From: Clostridium psychrophilum
GTDB lineage: Bacteria; Bacillota; Clostridia; Clostridiales; Clostridiaceae
Reading direction: 5' to 3'
Length of the DNA stretch: 64,000 nt
NCBI RefSeq assembly: GCF_018861705.1
Contig: NZ_JAHLEC010000004.1
Coordinates: forward strand, 1-64,000
The notes beneath the pieces were generated by a model. That model saw only the letters and a list, made by a program, of their open reading frames with translations, was not told the DNA's origin and made no database searches. Shown piece by piece: positions 18,677 to 27,949 of this stretch. A program made the translations under genes and the position numbers. The stretch's first letter is position 1; each line of letters begins with the position of its first letter.

Positions 18677-19084
18677 CTAATATCTTTTGACTGCCTCTTG
18701 CATATAAAAGTCAAAATTCCTTATATAATCATTTTCATTATAATAATCCGATGCAAGTACCAAAAGAACAGCACCCTCACTAAAGTCACACATTTGTCTC
18801 CATATATAAGGTCCAATATACAAACCAACTGATGTATTATCTAATATATATTCACTCTCTTCTTTTGGGTTTTTTACCTTTATTTTAACAGAACCATTAA
18901 GACATATGAGTACTTGATGAAGTTTCCTATGTGCGTGAAAACCTCTTTCAATTCCCTGTGGTACTTTGGTAATATAATATATACGCTTTATATCAAAAGG
19001 AACATCCACCGTTTCCTCTATAGGTGTTAAATCACCATATTTACTACTTATATTCATAAATTTAAGTAATGAACAATTATACAT
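18677..19084 (-). CDS. fdtA: FdtA/QdtA-type dTDP-4-keto-6-deoxyglucose 3,4-ketoisomerase
   Basis: A 135-residue cupin of the WxcM/FdtA family. Family marks are IKRIYYITKVP (about 33-43), RGFHAHRKLHQVLICLNG (about 47-64), GLYIGPYIWRQMCDFS and LVLASDYYNENDYIRNFD, which match known FdtA proteins closely. The enzyme moves the keto group of dTDP-4-keto-6-deoxyglucose from C4 to C3, fixing C4 as galacto (FdtA) or gluco (QdtA). Its ATG has AAGGAG upstream. It sits directly before the aminotransferase, as in known Fuc3NAc and Qui3NAc gene sets. Confidence 0.88.
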   Translation of the reverse strand: MYNCSLLKFMNISSKYGDLTPIEETVDVPFDIKRIYYITKVPQGIERGFHAHRKLHQVLICLNGSVKIKVKNPKEESEYILDNTSVGLYIGPYIWRQMCDFSEGAVLLVLASDYYNENDYIRNFDFYMQEAVKRY

Positions 19085-19101
19085 GTTGCCGCTCCTTAAT
19101 A

Positions 19102-20232
19102 TTAGTGTTTAAAGCTTTCTAAAAACTTTTTTAAATAGTCTTCGTCTAATTCAAAACTGTCCTGATAATAAACAATACTTGTATTATAATGAATTTTTGC
19201 GTCTAAATAATAACACTCTTGTCCTAATATACCAGCAATATTGGAATAACAGGTAAGTTTTATTTCTTTAGGTAAAATGCATATTACTTTTGCATTTTTA
19301 TTAGCGAACAAAATATTTGTAAATCCAGCGCCACTTGCACCAGCTATGAATTCAGCTTCAGAAAAAGTCTTTAATTGATCCTGAAAAGACATTTCTTCTG
19401 GATATATTACTTCATAACCATACTCTTTAAAAATTTGTTCAATTCTATTTTGATTAGTTACTCTAATTAGACTACAATTTCTCCTAGATATAAATAATTT
19501 TCTTGTTATATTATTATTAATGGATAACTTATCATGAAGCAGTCTTACCGCTACTTCATTAATTATATAATCATCATATCTTATCAATACATCTTTTTTA
19601 AAATTCATAGGTGAAATAATTAAGTCTGACAAATATACTAATTTTTTAATATTATAAGAATATCCTTGTTTTAAATAAATTATTTTCCTACCATGTAAAT
19701 TTAACATATCTAATTCATCTTTGAAGGATTGAATTCTAAGACATCTTTCATCAACTAATATTGGGACTTTATTGTATTCTCCTAAGTCATCAATTAGACA
19801 TAATTTAGACAATGATTCCAAATTAAAATGGAAATAATTAAAAGATGCATTTGCTATAAGCATAATTCCTTCTTCAATTATCTTAGTTGAATTGTTATAA
19901 CAAACAGAGGTAATATTCTTATCCACAAAAAGTGCATTACCACATATTAGTTCAAATCTGTTTTCATCATCCATCAGTGGTAAATCATAAATACAGTTAT
20001 CATTTTCATCAAAAATTATACTATTTCCCCCAATTATATTTACATTATAAAGTTCCGCTATATAAGTTTCGGGATACTTAACATATACATAATTATTGAC
20101 TTCAGGATTATCTCTGTAATCTGGTATATAAATTTTCTGAGTATACTCTTTTTGTTGAATAGAATATTTAAAATTATGGATATTACAATATTCTTTACAT
20201 GAAATATTCTTTAAGTTCTTTTCAATGTTCAT
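19102..20232 (-). CDS. GT61 (DUF563) family glycosyltransferase, copy 1
   Basis: A 376-residue protein of the DUF563/GT61 type. The C-terminal half carries the family signs: RKLFISRRN (about 265), then VIYPEEMSFQDQLKTFSEAEFIAGASGAGFTN (about 285-317), in which the GA-x-GAGxTN segment is the likely sugar-nucleotide site. No signal or membrane helix is visible. A paralog (21029-22162) lies on the other side of the acyltransferase gene and shares the layout from the first residues on. The ATG follows GGGAGG and overlaps the end of the acyltransferase gene by 11 bases, so translation is coupled. The acceptor and sugar are unknown. Confidence 0.8.
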   Translation of the reverse strand: MNIEKNLKNISCKEYCNIHNFKYSIQQKEYTQKIYIPDYRDNPEVNNYVYVKYPETYIAELYNVNIIGGNSIIFDENDNCIYDLPLMDDENRFELICGNALFVDKNITSVCYNNSTKIIEEGIMLIANASFNYFHFNLESLSKLCLIDDLGEYNKVPILVDERCLRIQSFKDELDMLNLHGRKIIYLKQGYSYNIKKLVYLSDLIISPMNFKKDVLIRYDDYIINEVAVRLLHDKLSINNNITRKLFISRRNCSLIRVTNQNRIEQIFKEYGYEVIYPEEMSFQDQLKTFSEAEFIAGASGAGFTNILFANKNAKVICILPKEIKLTCYSNIAGILGQECYYLDAKIHYNTSIVYYQDSFELDEDYLKKFLESFKH

Positions 20233-21028
20233 TTAGTGATTCCTCCCTTTTTAACCATTGCTTATATCCTAGCTTCTCCCATGGCATTCCCCTAGAAAAA
20301 GTATACTTCCAGGGATAAACTTGCTGCCCCGTCTGCTTATTTCTTATCTCTTGTATTTGAGATTTCTTCTTTGCTGGATTACCAACTACCAATGTTTCTT
20401 TTTCTACATTTTTACTTACCACACTTCCTGCTCCAACTAATGAATTCTCACCTATATTTACTCCAGGTAAGATTATGCTACCAGCAGCAATTGCTGCATA
20501 CGCTTCTACTGTAACTCCTATTATGGTTCTAGACGGAGGTGTTGGATCATTAGTTAATATAACATGAGGGAAAATCCACACATAATCTTTTATTACACTT
20601 TTTTCTCCCACAAATACGTTACTATGCAGGCTAACATAATTACCTATGCTACAATCTTCTTGCACATCACACAAGGTTCCAACTCTAACGTTATTTCCTA
20701 TGATTGACCTTTCTCTTATAGTTACCCTGTGCCCAGTTTGAAAATTACTTCCTATAGTTGTTTCACCATAAACAATTGTGTCGCTCCTAATTAATGCATT
20801 TTCTCCAATTACTAAAGGATGAACCTTGTTTATTCTATCAGAATAGAAATCCATTAAATATTCTCCAATAATACATCTAGCTCCAATATAACTTCCTTTT
20901 TTTATATGAACATTATCTCTTAATATTACCCCGTAATCTATATAACAATTGTCTTCTATTATTACATTATCACCAATAATTACATTTTCTTTGATCATTG
21001 CACTATTTGAAATCATACAATTATTCAT
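20222..21028 (-). CDS. left-handed beta-helix acyltransferase, probably QdtC/FdtC-type N-acetyltransferase
   Basis: A 268-residue protein made of hexapeptide repeats ([IV]G-x4 pattern) over residues 10-215, with His/Asn features such as PHVILTNDPTPPSR near 150-163, and a C-terminal tail with YPWKYTFSRGMPWEK. This length, fold and position beside fdtA/fdtB-like genes fit the N-acetyltransferase that acetylates dTDP-3-amino-3,6-dideoxyhexose with acetyl-CoA (QdtC type). The stop codon of the upstream GT61 gene touches its start (TGAATG). An O-acetyltransferase on another sugar is the alternative. Confidence 0.75.
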   Translation of the reverse strand: MNNCMISNSAMIKENVIIGDNVIIEDNCYIDYGVILRDNVHIKKGSYIGARCIIGEYLMDFYSDRINKVHPLVIGENALIRSDTIVYGETTIGSNFQTGHRVTIRERSIIGNNVRVGTLCDVQEDCSIGNYVSLHSNVFVGEKSVIKDYVWIFPHVILTNDPTPPSRTIIGVTVEAYAAIAAGSIILPGVNIGENSLVGAGSVVSKNVEKETLVVGNPAKKKSQIQEIRNKQTGQQVYPWKYTFSRGMPWEKLGYKQWLKREESLNEH

Positions 21029-22162
21029 TCAATCACCCTCAAATTGATTTAAAAACTTTCTTAGATATTCTTCATCTAATTTAAAACTATTTTGATAATA
21101 CCTAAATGGTGTTTCTTTAGAAAGCAGAGCATCTAAAAAATAACACTGTTGCCCGAGTATTCCTGCTATATTTGAAATCCAAGGCCATTCTATGGCTTTT
21201 GGTTGTATACATATAATTTTTGCATTATTATTAGCAAATAAAATATTAGTGAATCCTGCACCATATACCCCAGCTATAATTTTAGCTTCAGAAAACAATT
21301 TTAACTTTTCAGCAAAAGACATAAGTTCTGGAAAAATCATTTCATATCCATTATCTACAAAAATTTGTTCGACTATATCTTGATTTTCAAGTCTTGGGTT
21401 ACCTGATGCTTTCCTAGAAATAAATACTTTTCTAAATATATTACTTTTAATTGATAAATTTTCATTTAACAATTTGATACCTAGGCTATTAAAGACACAG
21501 TCTTTATTTTTAAGCGAATAACCCTCTTTAATCTGAAAAGGATAAATTCCTAAATCTGAAATATATGTTAATTTTTTTATATTATAAACAGACCCTTTTT
21601 TTAAAACAACAATTTTTCTTACATTCTTATTTAGCATTTCTAACTCTTCCATAAATTGAGGTGTATTAGTACAAATTTCATCTATCAATATTGGAACATT
21701 ATCGTATTCATTTATTTCATTAATAAAACATAATTTAGATAACACTTCTGTATGAAAATGAGAAAAATTATAAGAACAAGCTCCTATAAGCATTATTCCT
21801 TCATCAACAGTTTCAATTGGTTCATTATAGTTAATACAAGTAATATTTTTATCTACATATGTTGTGTTATTACATTTTAAATCATATTTATTTTCATCAT
21901 CATTAAATGGTATATCATATATACCATAATTATTACCATCAAAAATTATATAATTTTCACCAATTATATTTACATTATTTAAATCAGCTATATAAATTTC
22001 AGGATACTTAACATTTATATAATTATTAGCTTTAGGATTTTCTCTGTAATCTGGTGTATAAATCTTCTGATAATCTTCCTTTTGTTGCAACGAATATTTA
22101 AAATTATGAATATTGCAGTATTCTTTACATGAAATAGTTTTTAATTTTCTTTCAATGCTCAC
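21029..22162 (-). CDS. GT61 (DUF563) family glycosyltransferase, copy 2
   Basis: A 377-residue paralog of the protein at 19102-20232, with the same start (IERKLKTISCKEYCNIHNFKYS region) and the same C-terminal nucleotide-site segment (FSEAKIIAGVYGAGFTN). The start is GTG after AGGAGG. In the centre the two copies differ more, around residues 75-240, which suggests different acceptors. The two copies with the acyltransferase gene between them look like the result of a tandem duplication. The role is inferred: transfer of an island-specific sugar to a glycan or protein. Confidence 0.8.
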   Translation of the reverse strand: MSIERKLKTISCKEYCNIHNFKYSLQQKEDYQKIYTPDYRENPKANNYINVKYPEIYIADLNNVNIIGENYIIFDGNNYGIYDIPFNDDENKYDLKCNNTTYVDKNITCINYNEPIETVDEGIMLIGACSYNFSHFHTEVLSKLCFINEINEYDNVPILIDEICTNTPQFMEELEMLNKNVRKIVVLKKGSVYNIKKLTYISDLGIYPFQIKEGYSLKNKDCVFNSLGIKLLNENLSIKSNIFRKVFISRKASGNPRLENQDIVEQIFVDNGYEMIFPELMSFAEKLKLFSEAKIIAGVYGAGFTNILFANNNAKIICIQPKAIEWPWISNIAGILGQQCYFLDALLSKETPFRYYQNSFKLDEEYLRKFLNQFEGD

Positions 22163-22208
22163 AAATTAAAACCTCCTTTTAGCTTTAAAATGTCTAATAT
22201 ATTTTCTT

Positions 22209-22994
22209 CTACTTGTAGGTTACATCCTTGATTGTATTCACATAAGGAAATATTTCCTTTTCTTTAACTAGAACTAAATCATCATTATAAATTTTATCAT
22301 TCTTATCATCTCTATTAAATGAGATACCTCCCTTTCTGTACTTAACAATATATTGTGGTAGAAATCCAATACTACATCCATTCCTTGATAAATACAGCCA
22401 TCTTGGATAATCCTCTAGCAACTTATATTCCTCATCATACATACCATATCTATCTATAAGTTCTCTTTTATAAGACATACCAGGCGCAGGTATAAAATTA
22501 CCAGCACACAATAGTCTATAACAATCAATAGGGTTCCCATGTATTTGTTTAATATATTGCCATGTAGGAGTTGTTAATAAGCATTCCTTTAATTGTTCAT
22601 CAAACTGCGCTACATATCCGGCTAATACCAAATAATTTGATTCTAAAAAATATTTTACAATATTACTTATAACCTCAACATCAAATAGTACATCATCACA
22701 AGCAAGGTTAATAAAATAATTACCACTAGCTAAGCTAATTGCTTTGTTTAAATTCTTAACTGTTCCTAAATTGTTTGAATTTTGATTTATTACATAATTA
22801 ACCATATTTCCTTTTTTATTATCCAGTATAAATTGTTCTATTTCATCTTTCTTAAAGTCGCTAGAAAAATCATCGCTTATAATAATTTCAATCTGCTGGT
22901 AATTCTGCTCTAAAATTGAATTTAGACATTCTTTCATATATTTTAAATTATTATAAGATAGAACCAATACACTGACTAGATTGCTATTATCCAT
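22209..22994 (-). CDS. GT2 family glycosyltransferase
   Basis: A 261-residue GT-A fold enzyme. The N-terminal SVLVLSYNNLKYMKECLNSIL (8-28) and the IIISDDFSSD segment bind the nucleotide sugar, and NLACDDVLF (about 97-105) is the DXD-type metal site. It is short for a GT2 enzyme and has no membrane anchor. Its start follows AAGGAG. It stands between GT4 and GT61 genes in the operon. Sugar and acceptor are unknown. Confidence 0.85.
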   Translation of the reverse strand: MDNSNLVSVLVLSYNNLKYMKECLNSILEQNYQQIEIIISDDFSSDFKKDEIEQFILDNKKGNMVNYVINQNSNNLGTVKNLNKAISLASGNYFINLACDDVLFDVEVISNIVKYFLESNYLVLAGYVAQFDEQLKECLLTTPTWQYIKQIHGNPIDCYRLLCAGNFIPAPGMSYKRELIDRYGMYDEEYKLLEDYPRWLYLSRNGCSIGFLPQYIVKYRKGGISFNRDDKNDKIYNDDLVLVKEKEIFPYVNTIKDVTYK

Positions 22995-23010
22995 AAATCA
23001 ATCTCCTTTC

Positions 23011-24081
23011 TTATTCATTATTTTCGTTTAAGAAAGATTCGATCTTCTCACAAAGTTTTATCCATTCAAAGTTCTCTTTTGTATAAATTTGAATATCCCT
23101 GCATACTGTTTCTAGTCTTGCTTCATTTAAGCAAACTGTTATCATTTCACTTGCAAGAGCTACATGATCATTTATAGGAAACACACTCCCATATTTTTTG
23201 TCATCAGTGATATCCCATGCAGGATCTATATCTGACGAAATTATATAGCAACCTTTATTAGCAGCTTCTCCAAATACATTTGGGAATCCCTCACATCTTG
23301 AAGTAAGACAGAAAATTTTTGCCTTTTTATACTCTTCCTCAATTAATTCTCTATCGTTAATTCTTCCGGTAAAAATAATTTTATCTTTTAATTCTGGATT
23401 AGTCTCTATAAAATTATAAACATATGCTTGAAAATATGGTTCTATACTCCCTATAAGTTTTAACTTCCAGTTTGTTAGATTTGGGGATGCTAATTTAAAT
23501 GCCTCAAGCAAAACTTCTGTGGCTTTTTCATAAGTTCCCAATCTTCCTACCGTAATGATTGTATTTTCTTTCTCTTTGTATTCGATATTTCTAGTAATAC
23601 CCGCGTTATAATACCCATTTGGTATATATTCAATTTTTACTGGCCAATTTTCATAGAGTGTATTTTTAAGGTTTTTACATTCCACCGAAATAAGAGCACA
23701 CTGATTCAGCAAATCAGTATTCTCCTGACCAAGTACTATTCTTCTTAACCAATGTATATTTAAGTCAAGTTTCAAATAAATTTTCCCTTTTGGATTAATT
23801 GATTTATACCTTTCTATCATTCTTAAATTAAAATCATAATAACCTATAAGCAATAGAACATCCGTATTTTCCAAAGCATTATTAATAATGGCATCATCAA
23901 CTGCATAAATCATTGTGATATTTTCCTTTGTTACTTCATCATAATTTTCTTGATTTTTATTACATAAAATCGAACTGTTGTAGTTTAAATATTTACTAAA
24001 TATCATAGTAATTATGCCCAAATCTTTACATAATTCCACATCTACAAAACTTGGCCAGTATAAGGTAAAATTTTTTTTCAT
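23011..24081 (-). CDS. GT4 family glycosyltransferase
   Basis: A 356-residue GT-B fold enzyme. The C-terminal domain has TVGRLGTYEKATEVLLEAF, then KIIFTGRINDRELIEEEYKKAKIF and SRCEGFPNVFGEAANKG, in which the Glu-x7-Glu of GT4 proteins is seen (EGFPNVFGE). Two ATGs lie further upstream in frame (24183 and 24093), but the first would overlap galE by 74 bases; ATG 24081 follows AAAGGA and gives a normal N terminus (KKNFTLYWPSF). The donor is unknown; GalE upstream suggests UDP-galactose or UDP-GalNAc as one possibility. Confidence 0.83.
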   Translation of the reverse strand: MKKNFTLYWPSFVDVELCKDLGIITMIFSKYLNYNSSILCNKNQENYDEVTKENITMIYAVDDAIINNALENTDVLLLIGYYDFNLRMIERYKSINPKGKIYLKLDLNIHWLRRIVLGQENTDLLNQCALISVECKNLKNTLYENWPVKIEYIPNGYYNAGITRNIEYKEKENTIITVGRLGTYEKATEVLLEAFKLASPNLTNWKLKLIGSIEPYFQAYVYNFIETNPELKDKIIFTGRINDRELIEEEYKKAKIFCLTSRCEGFPNVFGEAANKGCYIISSDIDPAWDITDDKKYGSVFPINDHVALASEMITVCLNEARLETVCRDIQIYTKENFEWIKLCEKIESFLNENNE

Positions 24082-24109
24082 TTTAATTATCATTCCTTTC
24101 TCTAAGCTT

Positions 24110-25117
24110 TCAATATCCGTTTGGATTGTTAACTTGAAAACGCCAAGCATCAATACACATATCTTGAATATTTTTTTCTGCACTCCACTTTAAAATAGTT
24201 TTTGCTTTTATAGGGTTTGCATAACATTCCGCTATATCTCCCAATCTAGGTTCTGATATTACATATGGTATTTTTTTATTAGTAGCCTTTTCAAAGTTTT
24301 TAACTACATCTAAAACACTATATCCCACTCCAGTTCCAAGATTATAAGACTGGATATCTCTACTTTTCGCAATTTTTTCCAAAGCTTTTAAATGTCCCTT
24401 AGCAAGGTCTACAACATGAATATAGTCTCTAACTCCTGTGCCATCATGTGTAGCATAATTACCACCAAATATACTTAATTTATCTCTTATGCCCACTGCC
24501 ACCTGAGTAATAAATGGCATCAAATTATTTGGTATGCCATTTGGATCTTCACCTATTCTTCCGCTTTGATGAGCACCTATAGGATTAAAATATCTTAATA
24601 TAGCTATACTCCACTCTTTATCTGATGCATAAATATCTTGAAGAATTGTTTCTATCATTAACTTAGTTCTGCCATAAGGATTAGTAGCACTTAGAGGAAA
24701 CTGTTCGCTTATAGGAACACTCTTTGGCATTCCATAAACAGTTGCAGAGGAACTAAAAACTAATTTTTTAACATTGTGTTTTTTCATTTCTTCACAAAGT
24801 ATAAGTGTACCTGTAATATTATTATGATAATAAAGAATTGGTTTTTTTATAGATCCCCCTACGGCTTTAAATCCAGCAAAATGTATTACAGCTTCTATTT
24901 TATTTTCAGAAAAAATCTTTTCTAAAATAACTTTATCTAAAATATCTGCCTCATAAAATTTTAAATGTTTTCCTGTTATTTCTTGAACTCTCTTTAATGA
25001 TTCTGCTTTACTATTAGAAAAATTGTCCACAACTATAACCTCATATCCTGAATTTAATAATTCAACACAAGTATGGCTTCCAATATAACCTGCTCCTCCT
25101 GTGACCAGTACTTCCAT
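24110..25117 (-). CDS. galE: UDP-glucose 4-epimerase
   Basis: A 335-residue extended SDR. Features in order: NAD site [11 protein letters not shown] (6-16), [25 protein letters not shown], the catalytic YGRTK (Tyr and Lys of YxxxK, about 148-152), RYFNPIGAH and [14 protein letters not shown]. These are diagnostic for GalE, which interconverts UDP-glucose and UDP-galactose (and in some cases the N-acetyl forms). The ribosome site AAAAGGAGA precedes the ATG. It supplies a donor for the glycosyltransferases of the operon. Confidence 0.96.
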   Translation of the reverse strand: MEVLVTGGAGYIGSHTCVELLNSGYEVIVVDNFSNSKAESLKRVQEITGKHLKFYEADILDKVILEKIFSENKIEAVIHFAGFKAVGGSIKKPILYYHNNITGTLILCEEMKKHNVKKLVFSSSATVYGMPKSVPISEQFPLSATNPYGRTKLMIETILQDIYASDKEWSIAILRYFNPIGAHQSGRIGEDPNGIPNNLMPFITQVAVGIRDKLSIFGGNYATHDGTGVRDYIHVVDLAKGHLKALEKIAKSRDIQSYNLGTGVGYSVLDVVKNFEKATNKKIPYVISEPRLGDIAECYANPIKAKTILKWSAEKNIQDMCIDAWRFQVNNPNGY

Positions 25118-25220
25118 AATAAATCTTCTCCTTTTGAATTATAATTTTCATACAATTCATCATATGGATATGGGAAATAATAGTTCCTAGTCATATTATT
25201 CATCTTTTAATTGCATCCCA

Positions 25221-26615
25221 CTATAAACTCTTCTGAAACTTAGCTACATATTCATAAGATAAGAAATATCCTTTCATCTCAGGTCCTACAATGTTACAAA
25301 TATTATCTAATAACTTATCATCTTCTGGTGCTAATTCATTGTAATAATGAAATACAAATGGATTAGTATATCCACACTCGTCAAATATTTTGTATATATC
25401 TGTTAAAGTAAAAAATTTATTATTGCTTCTATCTAAAATTGAATTTTTATCATACATAAAACTTCCACTTAATAACCCTTTTATAACTGAGACATGCATT
25501 ACGTTGGGAATGGTTGCAATTATATATCCTCCAGGCTTTAAAAATTTTTTCACTTCATTTAAAAGTTTAAAGGGATCCTTACTTTGTTGTAGTCTATTTC
25601 CAATAATTATATAGTCAAAAAAATTTGTTTTATCTTTTTCAAAGCTCATATTATAATTTTCTTCAAAATCCTCTGTCATTGTTTCTAAAATTTTCTCACC
25701 TAGCTTTGCTATATTATGATTTGTTTCTATACCATATATCTTAGAATTAGGGTATTTATATTTTAATTTAAGTAGCGTTGCCCCAAGTCCACAGTCAAAT
25801 TCGAGTATAGTAAATTCATTTTCTTTTGGCTCATTTATACGCTCTAATATGTCAAATTTTACTGTATTACTTACGTTAGAATTAAAACCCCACTTATCTT
25901 CAAGTTTTTTACGATTTACAGTTAGAATATTGCTAAATTTAGTATAATCTTTTTTGAAAGATGAACTACCAAAGTGGTGTATGAAACTATCATTACACAG
26001 CATCATCTTGTATCCTGCTTCTATAATTCTCATGCTTAAATCATCATCTTCAAAATTTCCAGGTGAAAACCTTTCATCCAAAATGCCAATTTTATTAAGA
26101 ACATCCCTTTTTATAAGCATACAAAATGCCACAAGTCTAACTTTTTCTTCCCACTTATTTGGATTTGAAATATTAATAACTTCTGCAAATGGAATCATAT
26201 CTTTAACATCAATATAAGGCACACTTATAGACTGATAATTAGAGCAACTGTTAGTTATAGAAGCAACTCCTCCAATTTTATCATCACTATATATACATGT
26301 TTTAAGGTTATCAAGCCACCTTGGAGTAACTACAGTATCATTATTTAATAACAAAATATCATTTTCTTTTTCTGCAGCTGCTATCCCAATATTACAGCCT
26401 TTTGGAAATCCTACATTTTCATCATTTAAAATAGCCACTATATCCTTCTGATCTTTAAGCCACTGTCTTGTTCCATCAGTAGAATTATTATCCACTACAA
26501 TTATTTCATAGGTATTCTCTTTAGTGTATTTCCTTATGCTATCAACACATATAAGGTTATAAACGAGATTGTTGTAAGTTAGAATTATTATAGAAGTTTT
26601 TCTACTTTTAATCAT
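25221..26615 (-). CDS. GT2 glycosyltransferase fused to a SAM methyltransferase
   Basis: A 464-residue two-domain protein. Residues 1-250 are a rhamnosyltransferase-like GT2 domain: TSIIILTYNNLVYN, VVDNNSTDGT, ENVGFPKGCNIGI, LLNNDTVV (DXD region) and GNFEDDDLSMRI. Residues 265-460 are a class I methyltransferase: ILEFDCGLGATLLKLK is the SAM-binding loop, and FLKPGGYIIATIPN is motif III. Such fusions couple sugar transfer with capping by methylation. It is first in the operon that ends at 17570 and has GGAAGGG ahead of the ATG. The methylated position is unknown. Confidence 0.87.
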   Translation of the reverse strand: MIKSRKTSIIILTYNNLVYNLICVDSIRKYTKENTYEIIVVDNNSTDGTRQWLKDQKDIVAILNDENVGFPKGCNIGIAAAEKENDILLLNNDTVVTPRWLDNLKTCIYSDDKIGGVASITNSCSNYQSISVPYIDVKDMIPFAEVINISNPNKWEEKVRLVAFCMLIKRDVLNKIGILDERFSPGNFEDDDLSMRIIEAGYKMMLCNDSFIHHFGSSSFKKDYTKFSNILTVNRKKLEDKWGFNSNVSNTVKFDILERINEPKENEFTILEFDCGLGATLLKLKYKYPNSKIYGIETNHNIAKLGEKILETMTEDFEENYNMSFEKDKTNFFDYIIIGNRLQQSKDPFKLLNEVKKFLKPGGYIIATIPNVMHVSVIKGLLSGSFMYDKNSILDRSNNKFFTLTDIYKIFDECGYTNPFVFHYYNELAPEDDKLLDNICNIVGPEMKGYFLSYEYVAKFQKSL

Positions 26616-26831
26616 TACTTTATCCCTTCCTCTAACACTTAGTGCTACAAATTATGCTCCAATTACATAATATTCAGAGTATTAAATAATGTACCTGTCC
26701 TATTTCCAAATACTTATTTATGTTTCTATAAAATATAATATAATAGGCATTTTTCTTTTTTATTTATAAATATGTTTCCTATTTTAAACCATAGCATATT
26801 ATATAATGTAGATTTTTTTTAGGAGGTTTAT

Positions 26832-27905
26832 ATGGTAACTATAAGTTTATGTATGATTGTAAAAAATGAAGAAGATGTCTTAGGTAGGTGCCTTGAATGT
26901 GTTAAGGATATTGTTGACGAAATAATCATAGTAGATACTGGCTCATCCGATAAGACAAAAAAAATTGCTTTAGAATACACAGACAAAGTATTTTATTTTA
27001 AGTGGATTGACGATTTTTCTGCCGCTAGAAATTACTCTTATTCTAAAGCCAAAATGGATTTTATCCTTTGGTTAGATGCCGATGATGTCATTTTAGAAGA
27101 AGACATAAAAAAATTCAAACAACTTAAGCAAGACTTAACTCTAGATGTGGATCATGTAATGCTAATGTATAACGTAGGTTTTGATGCAAATGGAACAGTT
27201 ACACTATCATATTTTAGAGAACGCTTATCAAAACGTACAAATAATTCTAAATGGTCGGAACCTGTTCATGAATGCCTAATAATGGGAGGCAATATTAAAA
27301 ACCTAGATGCTTGTATAACACATAGAAAAGAACATGCAGCAGTGCAAGGTAGAAATATATCTATATATAAGAAATTATTATCAGAGGGAAAATCTTTGAG
27401 TCCAAGAGGCCTCTTTTATTATTCCAGGGAATTATTTCAAAATGGATTTATTGAAGAAGCAATAAAATACTTCAATGAATTTTTAGACTCAGGAAAAGGC
27501 TGGGTAGAAGATAATATAAGTTCTTGCTTTGATCTTTCTAAATGTTATAACATTGTAGGTGATAAAGAAAATATGCTTAAAATATTACTTAGAAGTTTTG
27601 AATATGATACTCCAAGGGCTGAAATATGCTGTAATATAGGAACTTATTATTTTGAATCCGGAGACTATAACAAGGCTATCGTCTGGTATAAGATTGCAGC
27701 AGAACTCGATAAACCAATTAATGGATGGGGCTTTATATCGCATGATTTTTGGGGTTATATACCCAATATACAGCTATCTGTTTGCTATGACAGAATAGGA
27801 AATAGAGATGAATCAATTAAATATAATGATAAAGCTGCACAGTTTAAGCCTAACTCTCCAGCTATAATTGCAAATAGGGATTATTATAAAAGAACTGCTG
27901 TATAA
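26832..27905 (+). CDS. GT2 glycosyltransferase with C-terminal TPR region
   Basis: A 357-residue protein. Residues 1-100 show the 'bactoprenol-independent' GT2 pattern TISLCMIVKNEEDVLGRCLE, EIIIVDTGSSDKTK, WIDDFSAARNYS and LWLDADD (metal site). Residues 190-350 are helical TPR-like repeats (for example FFESGDYNKAIVWYKIAAEL). This architecture occurs in protein glycosyltransferases, including those acting on peptides and on surface or flagellar proteins, where the TPR part holds the protein substrate. A role in glycosylating the Thr-rich collagen proteins nearby is inference. The ribosome site is AGGAGG; the gene is divergent from the GT2-methyltransferase gene. Confidence 0.85.
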   Translation: MVTISLCMIVKNEEDVLGRCLECVKDIVDEIIIVDTGSSDKTKKIALEYTDKVFYFKWIDDFSAARNYSYSKAKMDFILWLDADDVILEEDIKKFKQLKQDLTLDVDHVMLMYNVGFDANGTVTLSYFRERLSKRTNNSKWSEPVHECLIMGGNIKNLDACITHRKEHAAVQGRNISIYKKLLSEGKSLSPRGLFYYSRELFQNGFIEEAIKYFNEFLDSGKGWVEDNISSCFDLSKCYNIVGDKENMLKILLRSFEYDTPRAEICCNIGTYYFESGDYNKAIVWYKIAAELDKPINGWGFISHDFWGYIPNIQLSVCYDRIGNRDESIKYNDKAAQFKPNSPAIIANRDYYKRTAV

Positions 27906-27949
27906 GTTATCATTTTATAAATACATTCTAAATATGGGGGCAAAATTTT

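Noticed and set aside
25054..25203. 49-codon leftward frame (begins MNNMTRNYYFPYPYDELY) running into the start of galE
   Set aside because: It has only a weak ribosome site and overlaps galE out of frame for its second half. The Tyr-rich start is curious, but I cannot support it as a gene.
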